From Aphelenchoides besseyi (Eukaryota > Nematoda > Chromadorea > Rhabditida > Aphelenchoididae), in contig JAMPIQ010000002.1 in the NCBI GenBank assembly GCA_024699855.1, positions 9,176,001 through 9,240,000 of the forward strand: a stretch of DNA of 64,000 nucleotides, given 5' to 3'. Under the pieces are notes generated by a model. It was not told where the DNA came from, made no database searches, and saw only the letters and a list, made by a program, of their open reading frames with translations. Position 1 is the stretch's first letter. Each line of letters opens with the position of its first letter. Shown piece after piece: positions 48,284 to 59,265 of this stretch. A program made the translations under genes and the position numbers.

Positions 48284-50670
48284 TTATTCTTGTTTCTGTT
48301 TTGGTTGATTTGCAGACACTTGAGCTGCTGACGGTTCTATGGCCGCAACTGTTGGCACAGGAGTAGTAACGGTTGGCGGTGAAGCATCTTCGGGTTTTGT
48401 CTGCTCTTTAGCCGTTTGAATTGGCGTAGGCTGTGGATTTGCAGCCTGTGGATTTGCAGCCTGTGGATTTGCAACTTGAGGATTTGCAGCCTGTGGATTT
48501 GCAGCCTGTGGATTTGCAGCTTGAGGTTTTTCGACTTGAAGATTTGAAGTCGTAGGCTTCAAAACTGCAGGAGTTGGATTCTCAACAACCGGATTAGCAA
48601 CGCTGAGATCGGTCACTTTTTGCGTAGGAATAGGCTCCTGAACTTTTGGTGGCATAGACGGTCCATCCTCTTGATCAGAGTCTCCGTAAATCAAATCGGG
48701 ATCATTGTCTTTACGGTTCTCTTCAATCTAACCAAAAAGATTATAGATATTTCCGATCTTTTTACCTGTTTTTCAAATTCCTTCCAGTAGTCGTAGCCTT
48801 CCAGTGTTGCTCGTTTTGGTCTAATTACTGCGTACATGATCAAAAGAACGATGAGAAGAAAGAACTCGAAGATCGACACTACACTCATTCCTAACCACAA
48901 ACCTAAATAGATTTTCTTGATATCTCCTACATCATCAGTTTAAACCTAATTGACCACCGACATCGGCAATCAAATTGAACAGCTAAATTAGCAATCGATT
49001 GGTTGATTTTAATGATCAATTTACAGGATATCCCGCTGATTCGATGTCTTCTTCACGATTCATTCGCTCGTAGTAGATTTCGATTAGAACGGTATTTTTA
49101 CTGTACCAAGCACGGCAATCCTTTAAATTTGACCATTTTGTCGACGAGTTCAAACACTCTATAGGCTAGAAAAGCAATGTATCAGCAGATCAAACTAATT
49201 CATTACAACGTATGTTTTTGCAGGCCAACCAGCCAGTGACATTGAAACTTGATAATACGATTGACTGAAAATAATGATCACAAATTCAATCGTTCAACTT
49301 ACTTGCACGGAAATGGGCATTTGCAATCCGATTGGATATTAAAAACTGAGTTATTCAGGTTTGCAGTGTTGGTGATTTCATCGGCACAGTCAACTAGATT
49401 TTGGTACGATTAAAATGTTTATGTTCAACTCACTTGCTTCATTTATATCGGCAACTTTATAGCAGGAAGTTGCTGTGCCGTTTGATGCCCGTGCAAATTG
49501 TGGATCATAACACTTGCACTTTCGAATCATAGCATCTTGCATGCAACTACGCAAACAGCTCTCGATCTGCATTAACAACTAAAGAATTGACACAAATGTA
49601 TGTACACCTCATAAACATCGCCGTAGTAATTGACTAAGCCATCACCATTTTCTACACAGTCATTGTACGGATGTGACAGCTTATCTCGGAAATAATATTT
49701 GACCCCCGCTGATGTTGCTCGTCCATTAGCAGCAAAATATCCGAGAGCGTCTTCAAACGAACTTCCATTCTATATTTTTTAGTAGCACAATAAAAGTCGT
49801 AAAACTCACAGCTCCATGAACACTAAAAACGATCCCGGCAGTTTGTGTCCACGGAAGATAATTGTTAGTAATCGATCGTAATGTCAATCGAAGTCCGTAA
49901 TTTGGACCTGCACGTGGTGTTTTAAGTGTGCCGTTCGGATTAAATATATGACAATGTCCATAAGTTGCATCGTAATAACTCTCGAATGCTCTAAATATTG
50001 ACATGAATATAAAGTTTTTGTTTCAACCTCATATCGCAATCTTCATTCACAAAACTACAACTAATAACCAGGTCGTTCAACGTATAACCCAAGTTAATTG
50101 TTCCCTATAACCAACACTTTTTTTTTATCCGATAAGCTTACAGCTTCATCCAATGCGACAAGATCTTCAAACATCAATTTCGTCCATCGCGCTGCTCTGA
50201 TACTTTCACGCATAGTGAAAGGAGCTTCGAAACCGTACTGATCGTTGGTTTGTTGAAGATTATACGCTTGGACCTATAGATAGCTGATTGACTATTGATT
50301 TCTAGTTACCAGTCCATCTAAGGGCGTTCCCGCAACTTCGCTCAGTTTCCACGGATTGGCGCTACAAAAGCTAATACACGGAAAATTGCTCGTCCCATAT
50401 TCGAGCTGAAATTTACAACGAAGCTAATCCTGCGACACGAATGCAAACAAACCCGTGCATTCAATACGACCGGATAGCTGACAAAGTTTTTGATCAACGT
50501 GTAGACTTGATAGATTGTTAATGCCAGCGCTACAATGAATACGACCGTCCAAAATACCGCTATCCAAAGAGCATCGGCCATTGCAATGTGCGGAACCGCG
50601 TGAGTGGATGTCCATTGACCGAAATCTCGTAAAATATCCAAAATCCCACGTTGAAATGAACTTAATTTCA
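48284..50670 (-). CDS. DEG/ENaC sodium channel subunit (degenerin-like)
   Basis: DEG/ENaC channels are trimeric, amiloride-sensitive Na+ channels opened by touch, acid or peptides. From ATG 50670 the short cytoplasmic start contains STHAVPHIAMADALW, the conserved His-Gly-region equivalent before TM1 (AVFWTVVFIVALALTIYQVY). Next comes a large ectodomain with many cysteines (FPCISFCSANPWKLSEVAG; CLRSCMQDAMIRKCKCYDP, the CRD). TM2 is preceded by GGQLGLNMWLGMSVVSIFEF, the family selectivity-filter region, and followed by RPKRATLEGYDYW. The long intracellular tail ends in Ala-Asn-Pro-Gln repeats and a Pro/Thr/Lys-rich stretch. About a dozen short exons are needed. An AATAAA for this strand lies at about 48270, between the stop and the transposon. 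The gating stimulus is unknown. Confidence 0.88.
48431..48520 (-). repeat. 15-bp coding repeat, six units (Ala-Asn-Pro-Gln-x)
   Basis: Six tandem 15-bp units (unit on the plus strand CTGTGGATTTGCAGC, two diverged) encode AANPQ/VANPQ repeats in the cytoplasmic tail of the DEG/ENaC subunit. A seventh, more diverged unit follows (to about 48535). Confidence 0.9.
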
Positions 50671-50948
50671 TTATCAGACACCAGTTGAACACGTTGTTTC
50701 TATTCGGTTCAACTGGTTGTCAAGTTTGTTCAAACACAGTCCTATTTCTTTGTTTTTTGTGGCAACAAGTTTTCTTTTAGAAATAACAAGACTTTGTTGT
50801 TCCAAAACATTTCCATGGTATTCGCAAATTAAAGGCTTTCAAGTTCAGAAAAAAGTCGAGAGAAGAAAAATCGATTGCAGGAAAACGGTTTCAACTTCGT
50901 CGTTTCATAGAACGCTAAGCAATCGGAATTTGTTGATCGCCAATCAAA

Positions 50949-51164
50949 ATGCTACGACTATCGCCCTCTATTCGCCGTCTTGTTGCTCTTCGTTCTCAAC
51001 ATGGTCTGAATCAGCCTTCGGAAACCACCGGAATCGAACATGCCAACAAGTTCCAACAGACTGGTCGTCAGCATCAAAAAGATCCGAAAGAATACAAATG
51101 TGCTGAGTACTTGAACTTCAACGTTTACTCTTATTACGACACGGAGGTTGGTCGTCAAGTTTAA
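50949..51164 (+). CDS. Probable complex I accessory subunit NDUFV3-like (10 kDa)
   Basis: A single-exon ORF of 71 residues. The N-terminus is a good mitochondrial leader (MLRLSPSIRRLVALRSQHGL: Arg-rich, no acidic residues). The C-terminus, YKCAEYLNFNVYSYYDTEVG, resembles the short conserved motif (EYFxYNxxSFYDxE) that is all that is left of NDUFV3 in invertebrates. NDUFV3 sits near the flavoprotein of respiratory complex I. The match is short, so the assignment is provisional. The gene is divergent from the DEG/ENaC gene, with 278 bp between their start codons. I found no further exons. Confidence 0.5.
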   Translation: MLRLSPSIRRLVALRSQHGLNQPSETTGIEHANKFQQTGRQHQKDPKEYKCAEYLNFNVYSYYDTEVGRQV

Positions 51165-51665
51165 CGCTTCTTTTTATCCGAAATTTAAGGTCGCGATGAA
51201 TTCGCATCGCGTTCCACAACCGTCGAACAAAGCGGCCGATCTTGAGCCAAAGTTCAAATAAAGATGTTTACAAATCGTAGTATGTTGCTTTGTACGACTA
51301 GGAATCAATAAAAGTTCTCGAATCTGTTCGCTCTTTTTATCAACAAACTTATCGAATTTAGTGGGAAACACTCGTTGACTGAAGTTTCTTGGAATACAAG
51401 CAATGAGTTCACTTTCGATCTATGGCATCACACTCCCATTTATAATCATTAAGTAAATTTATTTTGCTGCGTACAAGACTTTTTGCTCGACTCAAGAAGT
51501 TTAGCGGCAGAATCTACGTGACCACTACTCTCTGTTCACTACCCACAATCTCGTCTAAGATGCTTGTAAACTCTGCTTTATCGGCGTTTAATTTATTCAA
51601 CAATCGGACGGGAATGAACAAGTGACAGGAACCCGTTAAGCGCTGGGAATGAAGCAGTAGAAGTA
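51165..51665. other. Intergenic region between NDUFV3-like gene and Sec10
   Basis: About 500 bp with no coding sequence recognised. It holds the 3' flanks of two convergent genes. Confidence 0.4.
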
Positions 51666-54600
51666 TTAGTATCTTGCTAAGTACAATTTGGCGGTTTTTG
51701 CATCATGACGAAGCGAAACGAAGGTGCTAATCAACGACTGGTCGACGATTGAAAGCGCAGGTGCAGCGGCTGTTTCGGATAGATTTTCGGGTACTACGAC
51801 CATCAGATTGACAAGCGCATGTAGTGCTTCAAAGTTGCGTCGAGCTTCCACGATTCCCCAATCAGCAACACATTTCCTGAAGAAGCAATAAAACCTAAGG
51901 GAATAAATACAACATACCGATACTCATTGACATCACACACCAACAGCATAGTGCCGGCTATGTTGTAACTGTAGTTCTTGATATGATTGATAATAACATT
52001 GTAGAATCGAAGGCCAAATTCGGTGAGAACTGCTTTCAGATTGCCACCATCGATGTTATCTCGAATTCGATCGTGCATTCCTATGACGTATCGCACAACA
52101 GATGAACACGCCTAAACACACAATAGAAAGAGGTTTGGACGATAGAAGTTACCGCTGACATCGTAATGATTCCGCGACTTTCATCTTCCGGTTTGAAATC
52201 CGATTTTTTTTGTTCGGTATTCAACAGATAACGAACATAACCAACAAACGCATTGATCTGTCGTTCCAAACCCAAGTTGATCTGATTCTCAACATTTCGC
52301 AACGTTCCATCTCGTTTATTTATGACACTTTCCTCCACGGTTGTATCTCTAAAACCAAATCTTTTTCAAATGACTGTCAAAAAAGCAACGTACTTGACTA
52401 CTGCAAATATGAGATCGTCAAACTGTTTCATGAAAAGATGGGTTATGGCTGTGGTTTGTTGGACAATGGCGAAGAAATTAGTCGGAGGTTCGGTTTTTGG
52501 TTCGGCAAGTGAAATACCTAAACAGTAGAAATAATCGAAAATAACCAAGAAAGCCAACCGGATAGAGCGAGATCTATGGCATAGTTCACGTGATCGTTGT
52601 AAAGATGTTTAAGCAAAAGATCGAAAATACTTTGGTTCATTTCAACCACTTGCTGTTTTCGACACAACTAAACAACCAAACGTTTAACCACAATTGCTTG
52701 TTGAACATACCAAGTTGCACCGTGCAAAAGCGTTCTTAAACTCTTGCAAAATATTAATCGCTACTTCCTCAGACAAGAAAGTTTCGCCGCCGTAGTTTTC
52801 GACGGTCAATAGACGAGCCTGTACATCGCGTTTCAACTCGTGTATACTTCCCGAATAGATTTGTCGTTTTTTGTGTCCTTTTGAGTCGTAGAAACGATCC
52901 AAAATTGCGGTGCATTGTTGTCTAATAAAATTCTCTTCCATTTGTGGATAAGTTGAACGATAGGAATCGAAAATCGAGTTGATCAACGTGCTTACAAACA
53001 TCGGATCCGATTCGCTTTGATAAACTTTGAGAATGGCACCCAACTTCAAAGTTCTACAGCCCAGATTATAAAGCACAAGGTTCTATAGACTACTTACTTT
53101 GAGTACAAATCGTTCAAATTAATCAAGTATTGTTCGGGCTCGTTTTCCGTGTCTTGTAACTTCGCGTTTACTGTGTCCTAAATTTGCATTCATCCTACAT
53201 AAGAAGCTCACTACTTACCCTTAGTTTGCCATAGAACACGTTCAAAATGAGTTTGTTCATCACTTGATGGGGATTCGGAAAGATTTCATCGATGAGCGTT
53301 TTCGTCTTCTCGCAAACATGTTGAATATCTTCGAAGATATTGCCCGATCGAAAGGCGCCCGTTTGAGCTCTTTCAACAAACGAATCCACACACCGTGTGA
53401 AGCACTTGAAGTCGGCAAGAATACGAGCAATTTCGTGGAGTCGTTTCCGATCCACCGTACGCTCAAATTCTTTGACCAGCAACTCCTCTATTTCTTCGTA
53501 TTTACGAGCAATTCGCTGCTGCACCGAATGGAAACTGTCCCGTACGAGTTCCTGTGAAATCGATGCCAATTTCTGAATCATTTCCGCCGATTCCAACAAC
53601 TGAAACACACGAATTGGATCCGAAATTCAATCCTATTCTTACGCGATCAGGTTCCGTAAAAATTGGCGAACTGAGCGGTTGATCAGCAAAAAACTCATCG
53701 AAATGCCTCATCAGTTGAAGCGCCTCAAACGCTCGAGCTCGAGGTGCATGTACGCTGTCCAACTGATCGCCCAGATGAACGACTTTGGCCGAAATCGTTT
53801 GCATCGTACCATCCAGTTGCTGAAATCGTTTCCCGTAGTTTCTTATCGATCTTACTGTATTCTGTTAATTCGAAGCCAACGGCAAGGTCATTCAACCCGG
53901 TGGCGCGCGGCACATCAATTTACCGCAAAGGCCGTTGATCTCCATTGTGCGTTGAAAGTTATGATCCGCCCAATGTTTTCGCACGCTGATCGTCTTAGTT
54001 TTTAATCGCTTCTTTGTGCGCTCGTAACTGAAACTCGTTTCCGGCAGAATCCCCAGGTGAGCGCGAATTTCAACAAAAGAATCTCGTTCCGGAGTGTTTT
54101 CGATGCGTTCGATTTTCCATTGATTTTTAATTGAATCAGATTTAGAGATGAACAAATTAGTGGATATGTTTCTCTGTCTTGGGTTGGTGGTGGCCAGCAC
54201 GTTGATTGGAATCATCAAAGCGATTCTGCCTTCCGGTCTTTTGAAGCAAAAAAATGTTCGAAATGAAGTTGTTTTGATTACTGGTGCCGGGAGCGGTATT
54301 GGACGTGAATTGGCCATTCGAGTAAGTGATTCGAGAAGAGTTAAGGTTCTGTGATTATAGTTTGCACAACGAGGAGCTCATTTGGTTCTCTGGGATTTAA
54401 ATTCGAAATTGAACGAGGAGACAAAAGAGCTGCTTCGGGCCAAAAGCTACGAGAATGTCAAATGTTACACTGTGGATGTTGGCAATAAATTGGAAGTTTA
54501 CGAGACGGCGAAACAAGTTGGTCCAGTGGATATAGTGATTAGTAATGCGGGTATTGTACATGGGAAAAAGCTGTTGAATTGTCCCGATGAGCTTATGGAA

Positions 54601-55564
54601 AAGACTGTACGCGTGAACATGAACGCTCTGTTTTATGTAAGTCAAAATAAACTCCATATTCATTGCCCCTTCAGTTGTCGAAGGCATTTGTACCGGGAAT
54701 GATTGAGCGTGATCACGGTCATTTCGTAATTACTGCGTCGATGGCAGGAAAAGTCGGAGTTGCTGGATTGGCTGACTATTGTGCAAGTAAATTTGGTGCT
54801 GTTGGATTCGCCGAAGCTCTACGGGCAGAGTTGAGAATACGCTCTCAAAATTTGCATGTGACTTTGATATGTCCGTATTACATTAAAACGGGAATGTTTG
54901 ACGGAGTCGACAGTTCCAGTCCGCTGCTTTTGCCGCTTCTGGAGCCCGATTATGCGGCAAATCGAATTGTGGAAGCGATTCTAACGAACGCCGTGATTCT
55001 CTACATGCCCCGTTTCTGCTATTGGATTATGGCTGTGAAAGAGTGAGGAACATGTTCACAACCGTTGAGTTGTTGGGTCTTTTAGATTACTACCAACCGC
55101 TGCAGCGGAGTTGATTGCCGATTTTGTCGGAGTGAATTACGAAATGGAAACGTTTCGCGGTCGAAATGCACAATCCGGTTAACAGAAATCATAGCGGAAA
55201 TTTGTATTCTGAATAAAAACTCTCACCAACCTTGAGTCTGTCAACAGCTTCGTTGTTTCGATCATGTAGTCTTTGTAGCGAGTCGAGATAACGATGTTTG
55301 GCGGTGCTCTGCAAATCCTCAAATCGCTGAACTTTCATTTGCCACGTTTCGATCGAATTCTGCAGAGAACCGATTTCTTCTTCGAATTTTCGTTTCAAAT
55401 ACGCGACGTCGAAGTTCTCGGTGTCCTGAGTGATTCGCCATGCCAGTCGCTCAACAAAATCCGTAGCATCAAAAGGATCCTGAAAGACAGAATAAAAACC
55501 AACTAAAACCAATCACCTGCTCCAGATCCACAACATAAGTTTGGAAATAAGGTTTGTTAGCCAT
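51666..55564 (-). CDS. sec-10: Exocyst complex subunit Sec10 (EXOC5)
   Basis: Sec10 is a rod-like subunit of the exocyst, which tethers secretory vesicles to the plasma membrane together with Rho/Rab GTPases. Exon 1 (from 55564) reads MANKPYFQTYVVDLEQ and exon 2 DPFDATDFVERLAWR. These correspond to the N-terminus of animal Sec10 (EEPFVADEYIERLVWR). Exon 3 begins at 53819 with QLDGTMQTISAKVVHLGDQL. Later parts match KIASKYHDL-, ILQRYYDSK-, HGETFLSQEV- and KKTDFKPEDE-like blocks of the human protein, and the C-terminus is VSLRHDAKTAKLYLARY. The protein is complete, about 730 residues. Intron 2 (53820-55230) is 1.4 kb and holds a whole dehydrogenase gene on the opposite strand. Confidence 0.93.
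54148..55182 (+). CDS. Short-chain dehydrogenase/reductase nested in a Sec10 intron
   Basis: This is probably a membrane-anchored retinol/steroid or fatty-aldehyde dehydrogenase (SDR16C/17-beta-HSD11 type) at the ER or lipid droplet. The N-terminal anchor (DMFLCLGLVVASTLIGIIKA) is followed by the nucleotide-binding motif TGAGSGIGRE, then VDIVISNAGIVHGK (NAG motif) and VITASMAGKVGVAGLADYCASK. The last segment contains the catalytic Ser and the YCASK (YxxxK) pair. It ends ICPYYIKTGMFDG and a C-terminal tail. Short introns are near 54320, 54640 and 55045; the last junction adds the tail LLPTAAAELIADF. Length is about 305 residues. The whole gene lies within Sec10 intron 2. Its polyadenylation signal AATAAA (55212-55217) is about 14 nt from the Sec10 exon 2 border, so the transcripts may overlap. 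Confidence 0.9.
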
Positions 55565-56190
55565 TTTGATCACATTTTATTTAGACAATCAAACGACCGA
55601 ATAACGTTTTCAGTAGTTAAAACACTCAAACTTCAGCTCCAAATGCCCTGTGGAAAGGTTGTTTCTGTTTAACTTTACATCGTGCAAACTGCGATCTTTG
55701 TGAGCTCATTCCACGACCACACACATCGTGTTAAGAGCTAAATTTGAAAGAAAAGTTTAAGGTAATTTGTTGATGCCAATTTGAAAATTGTTCCTTCAAG
55801 TAAACAGCTTCAGACTCGGTGGTTATCAAGATGAAGAGAGTTTTTGTTGTAGATGAAATCTAAGCATGTAATTCAAATTCCAAATGACCAGTCATGAAGT
55901 TTTCGGGTGCAAGTATTCGGAACCACTGGAAGGTGTAAGTGATTACGATTGGAATGCCATTTTCGAGAAAATAATTTCCGAGTTGATTGCTCAGCACCCA
56001 CGCCAACAATCGGCGTGAGGCCCACGTCCGTTTGGCTCAAGCAATCCGCCGCTTTTCGAGCATCAGGTGGCAAAAAACAGGACGTCGAAAGGCGGTGTGA
56101 AAGCCCGAGAGGCCGTGGATTGCGACCAAACCTCCGACTACAGATCTGGAGTTTAATTCATTGTTTGTTTGATCCGTCACCTCGAGAATC
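55565..56190. other. Unresolved 5' region of the ZASP-like gene
   Basis: This region should contain the promoter and PDZ-encoding exons of the downstream gene. The fragment FRLGGYQDEE (near 55810), preceded by an acceptor-like TAAACAG, resembles the PDZ carboxylate loop of ZASP proteins. The stretch REAHVRLAQAIRR (near 56020) resembles the second PDZ helix. I could not link them by consistent splice sites, so they are noted rather than called. Confidence 0.35.
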
Positions 56191-59132
56191 ATGCAACACC
56201 TGCAATACAATTCGCCCATGCAATTGTATTCGACGTCAGTAATCGCGTATAATCGCAACTAAAATTTTGAATTTAGGGAAATCGCTGAAGAAGAATATCG
56301 TCTGCACGCCAGTCAATTTCCCGGCCTAGACAATGGACAAGCACCTGGGATATTGGGCAGCGGTCGACGGCAATTCAATCCCTCGCAATCGGAAACCCTA
56401 CGAGCAATTCAGGAGCAAAATTACAATCAAAATGACCAATTTCTAAGTCCCGACTTTTTCGACAAAGTGGCCGTCGCTGAAGAACCTCGAGTTTCTAGCA
56501 CTCAGGTAGTGGATGAGAAACAAATTTATTCAAAAGATTTCTAGCAACCTGAATGGGTAAATGAATCAAGAAATAAATCTGAACGCGCACAATCACATAC
56601 GCCAATTGGTCGACAGTACAAATACGATCAACAAGATCCTTACGATGGATATATACCCTGTAGATCACCACCAGTTTACACCACAAACAATTTGGCCGGC
56701 GTACCAACAGTTCGCTACAACAGTTTGCCGCGGGCAAGACGATCGCCCTCTCGCCACAAGTTTGTTATAGTCAGATCAAATGAGGTCAATCGCTTTAGTC
56801 CGGTTCCTGGTGCCTCCGAGCGTGGATACTTCTTTGGTGGAATGGATTTCATTGGTAACAATCTTTCTATTGAATTAATTGAACTGTTTGCAACTTCTGT
56901 AGATCATAGCAGAGACACTGAACTTTTCAATAACGAAGACGATTATCAGTATTGGGTTTCGGAGCGACAATCACGCAAAGATCAAAATCGATCACCGGAA
57001 CGTCCGGGACAGAAATTCGGTTTAGATTACAATTTGTCAGCACATCGTGATGAAGTCGGTTATGAATACGACGAGAACTACAAAGGTTATACTGCTCAGT
57101 ATCCAAGAAAAACTTGGCATTACGCTGCCGATCCTTTGCATCCGTGTAACTCTTACGTAACAGGTTGAGTTCTGGGACGGTGAACGTGCATCAACCGCTA
57201 GCATTTAACGTCTTATTCAAGAGTTACAATTAAAGAATATGAACTATCAATTTTGCTGAAAACACATGGAAACTCACATTTTTAATGAAAAGCAAAAATT
57301 TAAATAAGTTAAGCGGTCGATTTACTCAATGGTCCCAGAACTTAATCCCTAATCTACATAACAGATGTCGTTGAATGTGTCGATCCGGTTCGACTTGTCG
57401 GAGACACTCTCTCAAACCATCGGATTCCAATGGACTATCCGTTGACTGAAGGTAACTAAAAGCGAGTTATCGTGACTATTGTTCGGGATTTAGAAGAAAA
57501 AGCCAATTTGGGAACGTCATTTTCACCAGCTCCCGGATTTTTAACTGCACACCGAACTTCTAGGCCCGAACCTGCCGAACCGGAACCAATCTGCTATTCG
57601 TTGTCTGTGAAGAAGCATCTTGCGCGTAAGGACGGTGGTTATACTCCAGCAGCTCGTTCTCAGAGTGTTGGAGCGAATGCTCGACAGATTCGAACTCAAA
57701 CAAGCGGACCATTGGATCGGAAAGAAGTGAGTGTCAACTCGTTGTTAGACGATAGGGCCGTTCAACATCAAACAAATGTGATTCGAAATTCGCATCGGCC
57801 ACAAAGTTCAGATATAAAACATGAACGGTGGCAAACGGATAATGGAAATCTGGAACAGTCGAATCGTAATGTTCCTGTATGTTACGTTTGAAAAACCTTC
57901 AAATGAACTTATTTCAGGTTCAATCTAAACTGCTGAATTGGTCACAGCACGTTCAAAACCGGCGAAATTTGTGGGAAGAAAAGTCGAGACACATGGACGA
58001 ATGGGTTGGACGACCGGCAACGTACAAGGTGCGCAGCGAACGACCATCGTTTTGGACAAAACGAGCTGCTGCGGCACAAAACGTCTGGCAACCTGCAGCA
58101 GAACGCGGTTATCTACGCCAATCGGACAATCACAACACTGATTATGTTCAAAACAATGGCAATTGGTCAATTCCGGCGACTGATCAAAAACAAGAATCAA
58201 ATGACTATGCGATACATGGACGTCAAGTTTACGAATACAAAAACGAGAACTCATCCGTGAATCGACCATCAGCGCAATTTTACGAACAATCAACATACAC
58301 GGGCAACACAAATCAACCTACGATATCGCCAAAGCATTCACATGAGTTTTCATCTCAACAAACTCATCAACAACCTACACGTCATGAATATGAACAAGTT
58401 TATAGACAAGAACCTCAGCAATTCTATCAACAGCACAATTTCAATTACGAAGAGCAAACCGAACCTCAACAACAATACCACGTGCAATTTAAAGAACAAA
58501 CTCCGATACCACCGCCACATCAATCAAGACAGCACATTCAATCCAACTCTCGTTCTTCTAATTTCCAACAAAACAATGGAAATCTTTCTCGTCCAAATTG
58601 GCAACAAACAAAACAACCACCAGTCGTTCCGCCAAAACCAAATTATCAACAAGCGGTTGTGATATCGCAGACTCGAGATTACGATGGTTATTATCATAAG
58701 GTTCAAAGAGAGATTTTGAATTAAAAGTTGCAAATTTAGGAGATTGTTGACGAAGATGGCCGAGGACCTCGTCTCGTTCATTACTCCACTCAAAAACCAG
58801 CTGATTTTGATCGTTATGTTGAAACGTCAGAACAGTTACCCCACGGTCAGATCAGTAACACGTTTGCGAACACGCAAAGTAACTATCGACAACAAGATGG
58901 TCATAATGTTGCTTATCGTCGCGAATTGACAACTACAACAGATCCAAAACGCGAATCGAAGTTACTAAAAGAAGAGGAATCTCGAACAGTTGAAGAGCAA
59001 ACAGAACCAGGAGTTATTTCGCGGTAAAGCACTCAATTGGTTACAAATTAAATTCAGCACGTTTAGACACAAAACAACGAAGTACTACAAAAAGAAGACT
59101 GTCGCCGATCAACCGGAATCTACGATTCAATA
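56191..59132 (+). CDS. ZASP/ALP-like cytoskeletal protein with ZM motif (5' end unresolved)
   Basis: The supported coding starts at 56191 with MQHLQYNSPMQLYS, which contains the ZM motif (YNSPxxLYS) that binds alpha-actinin in ZASP/ALP/Enigma proteins. After a GT-AG intron it continues EIAEEEYRLHASQFPGLDN. Further exons include 56277-56505, 56544-about 57165, 57365-57455, 57497-57870 and 57917-58699. They encode a long Gln/Asn-rich, Pro-containing protein with HMDEWVGRPATYKVRSERPS and ELTTTTDPKRESKLL. The end is RTFRHKTTKYYKKKTVADQP and a stop at 59132. Such proteins organise Z-discs or dense bodies in muscle. I see no LIM domain, so it would be a PDZ-ZM isoform type. The N-terminal PDZ is suspected, not shown. 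Confidence 0.65.
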
Positions 59133-59265
59133 AGTTTTATTGACTATCCTGCCAATTTGAATTAACCAGAAAGAATAGTTGCTTACGACGTTTAGTCATT
59201 TGCTTTTCAAGTCGATTTATTTGTTGTAAAATACGTAAATCAAGAATTAAACGAACGGTGACTAA

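Noticed and set aside
58342..58662. Asn/Ile-rich ORF on the plus strand
   Set aside because: It is an out-of-frame reading of the Gln/Asn-rich exon of the ZASP-like gene.
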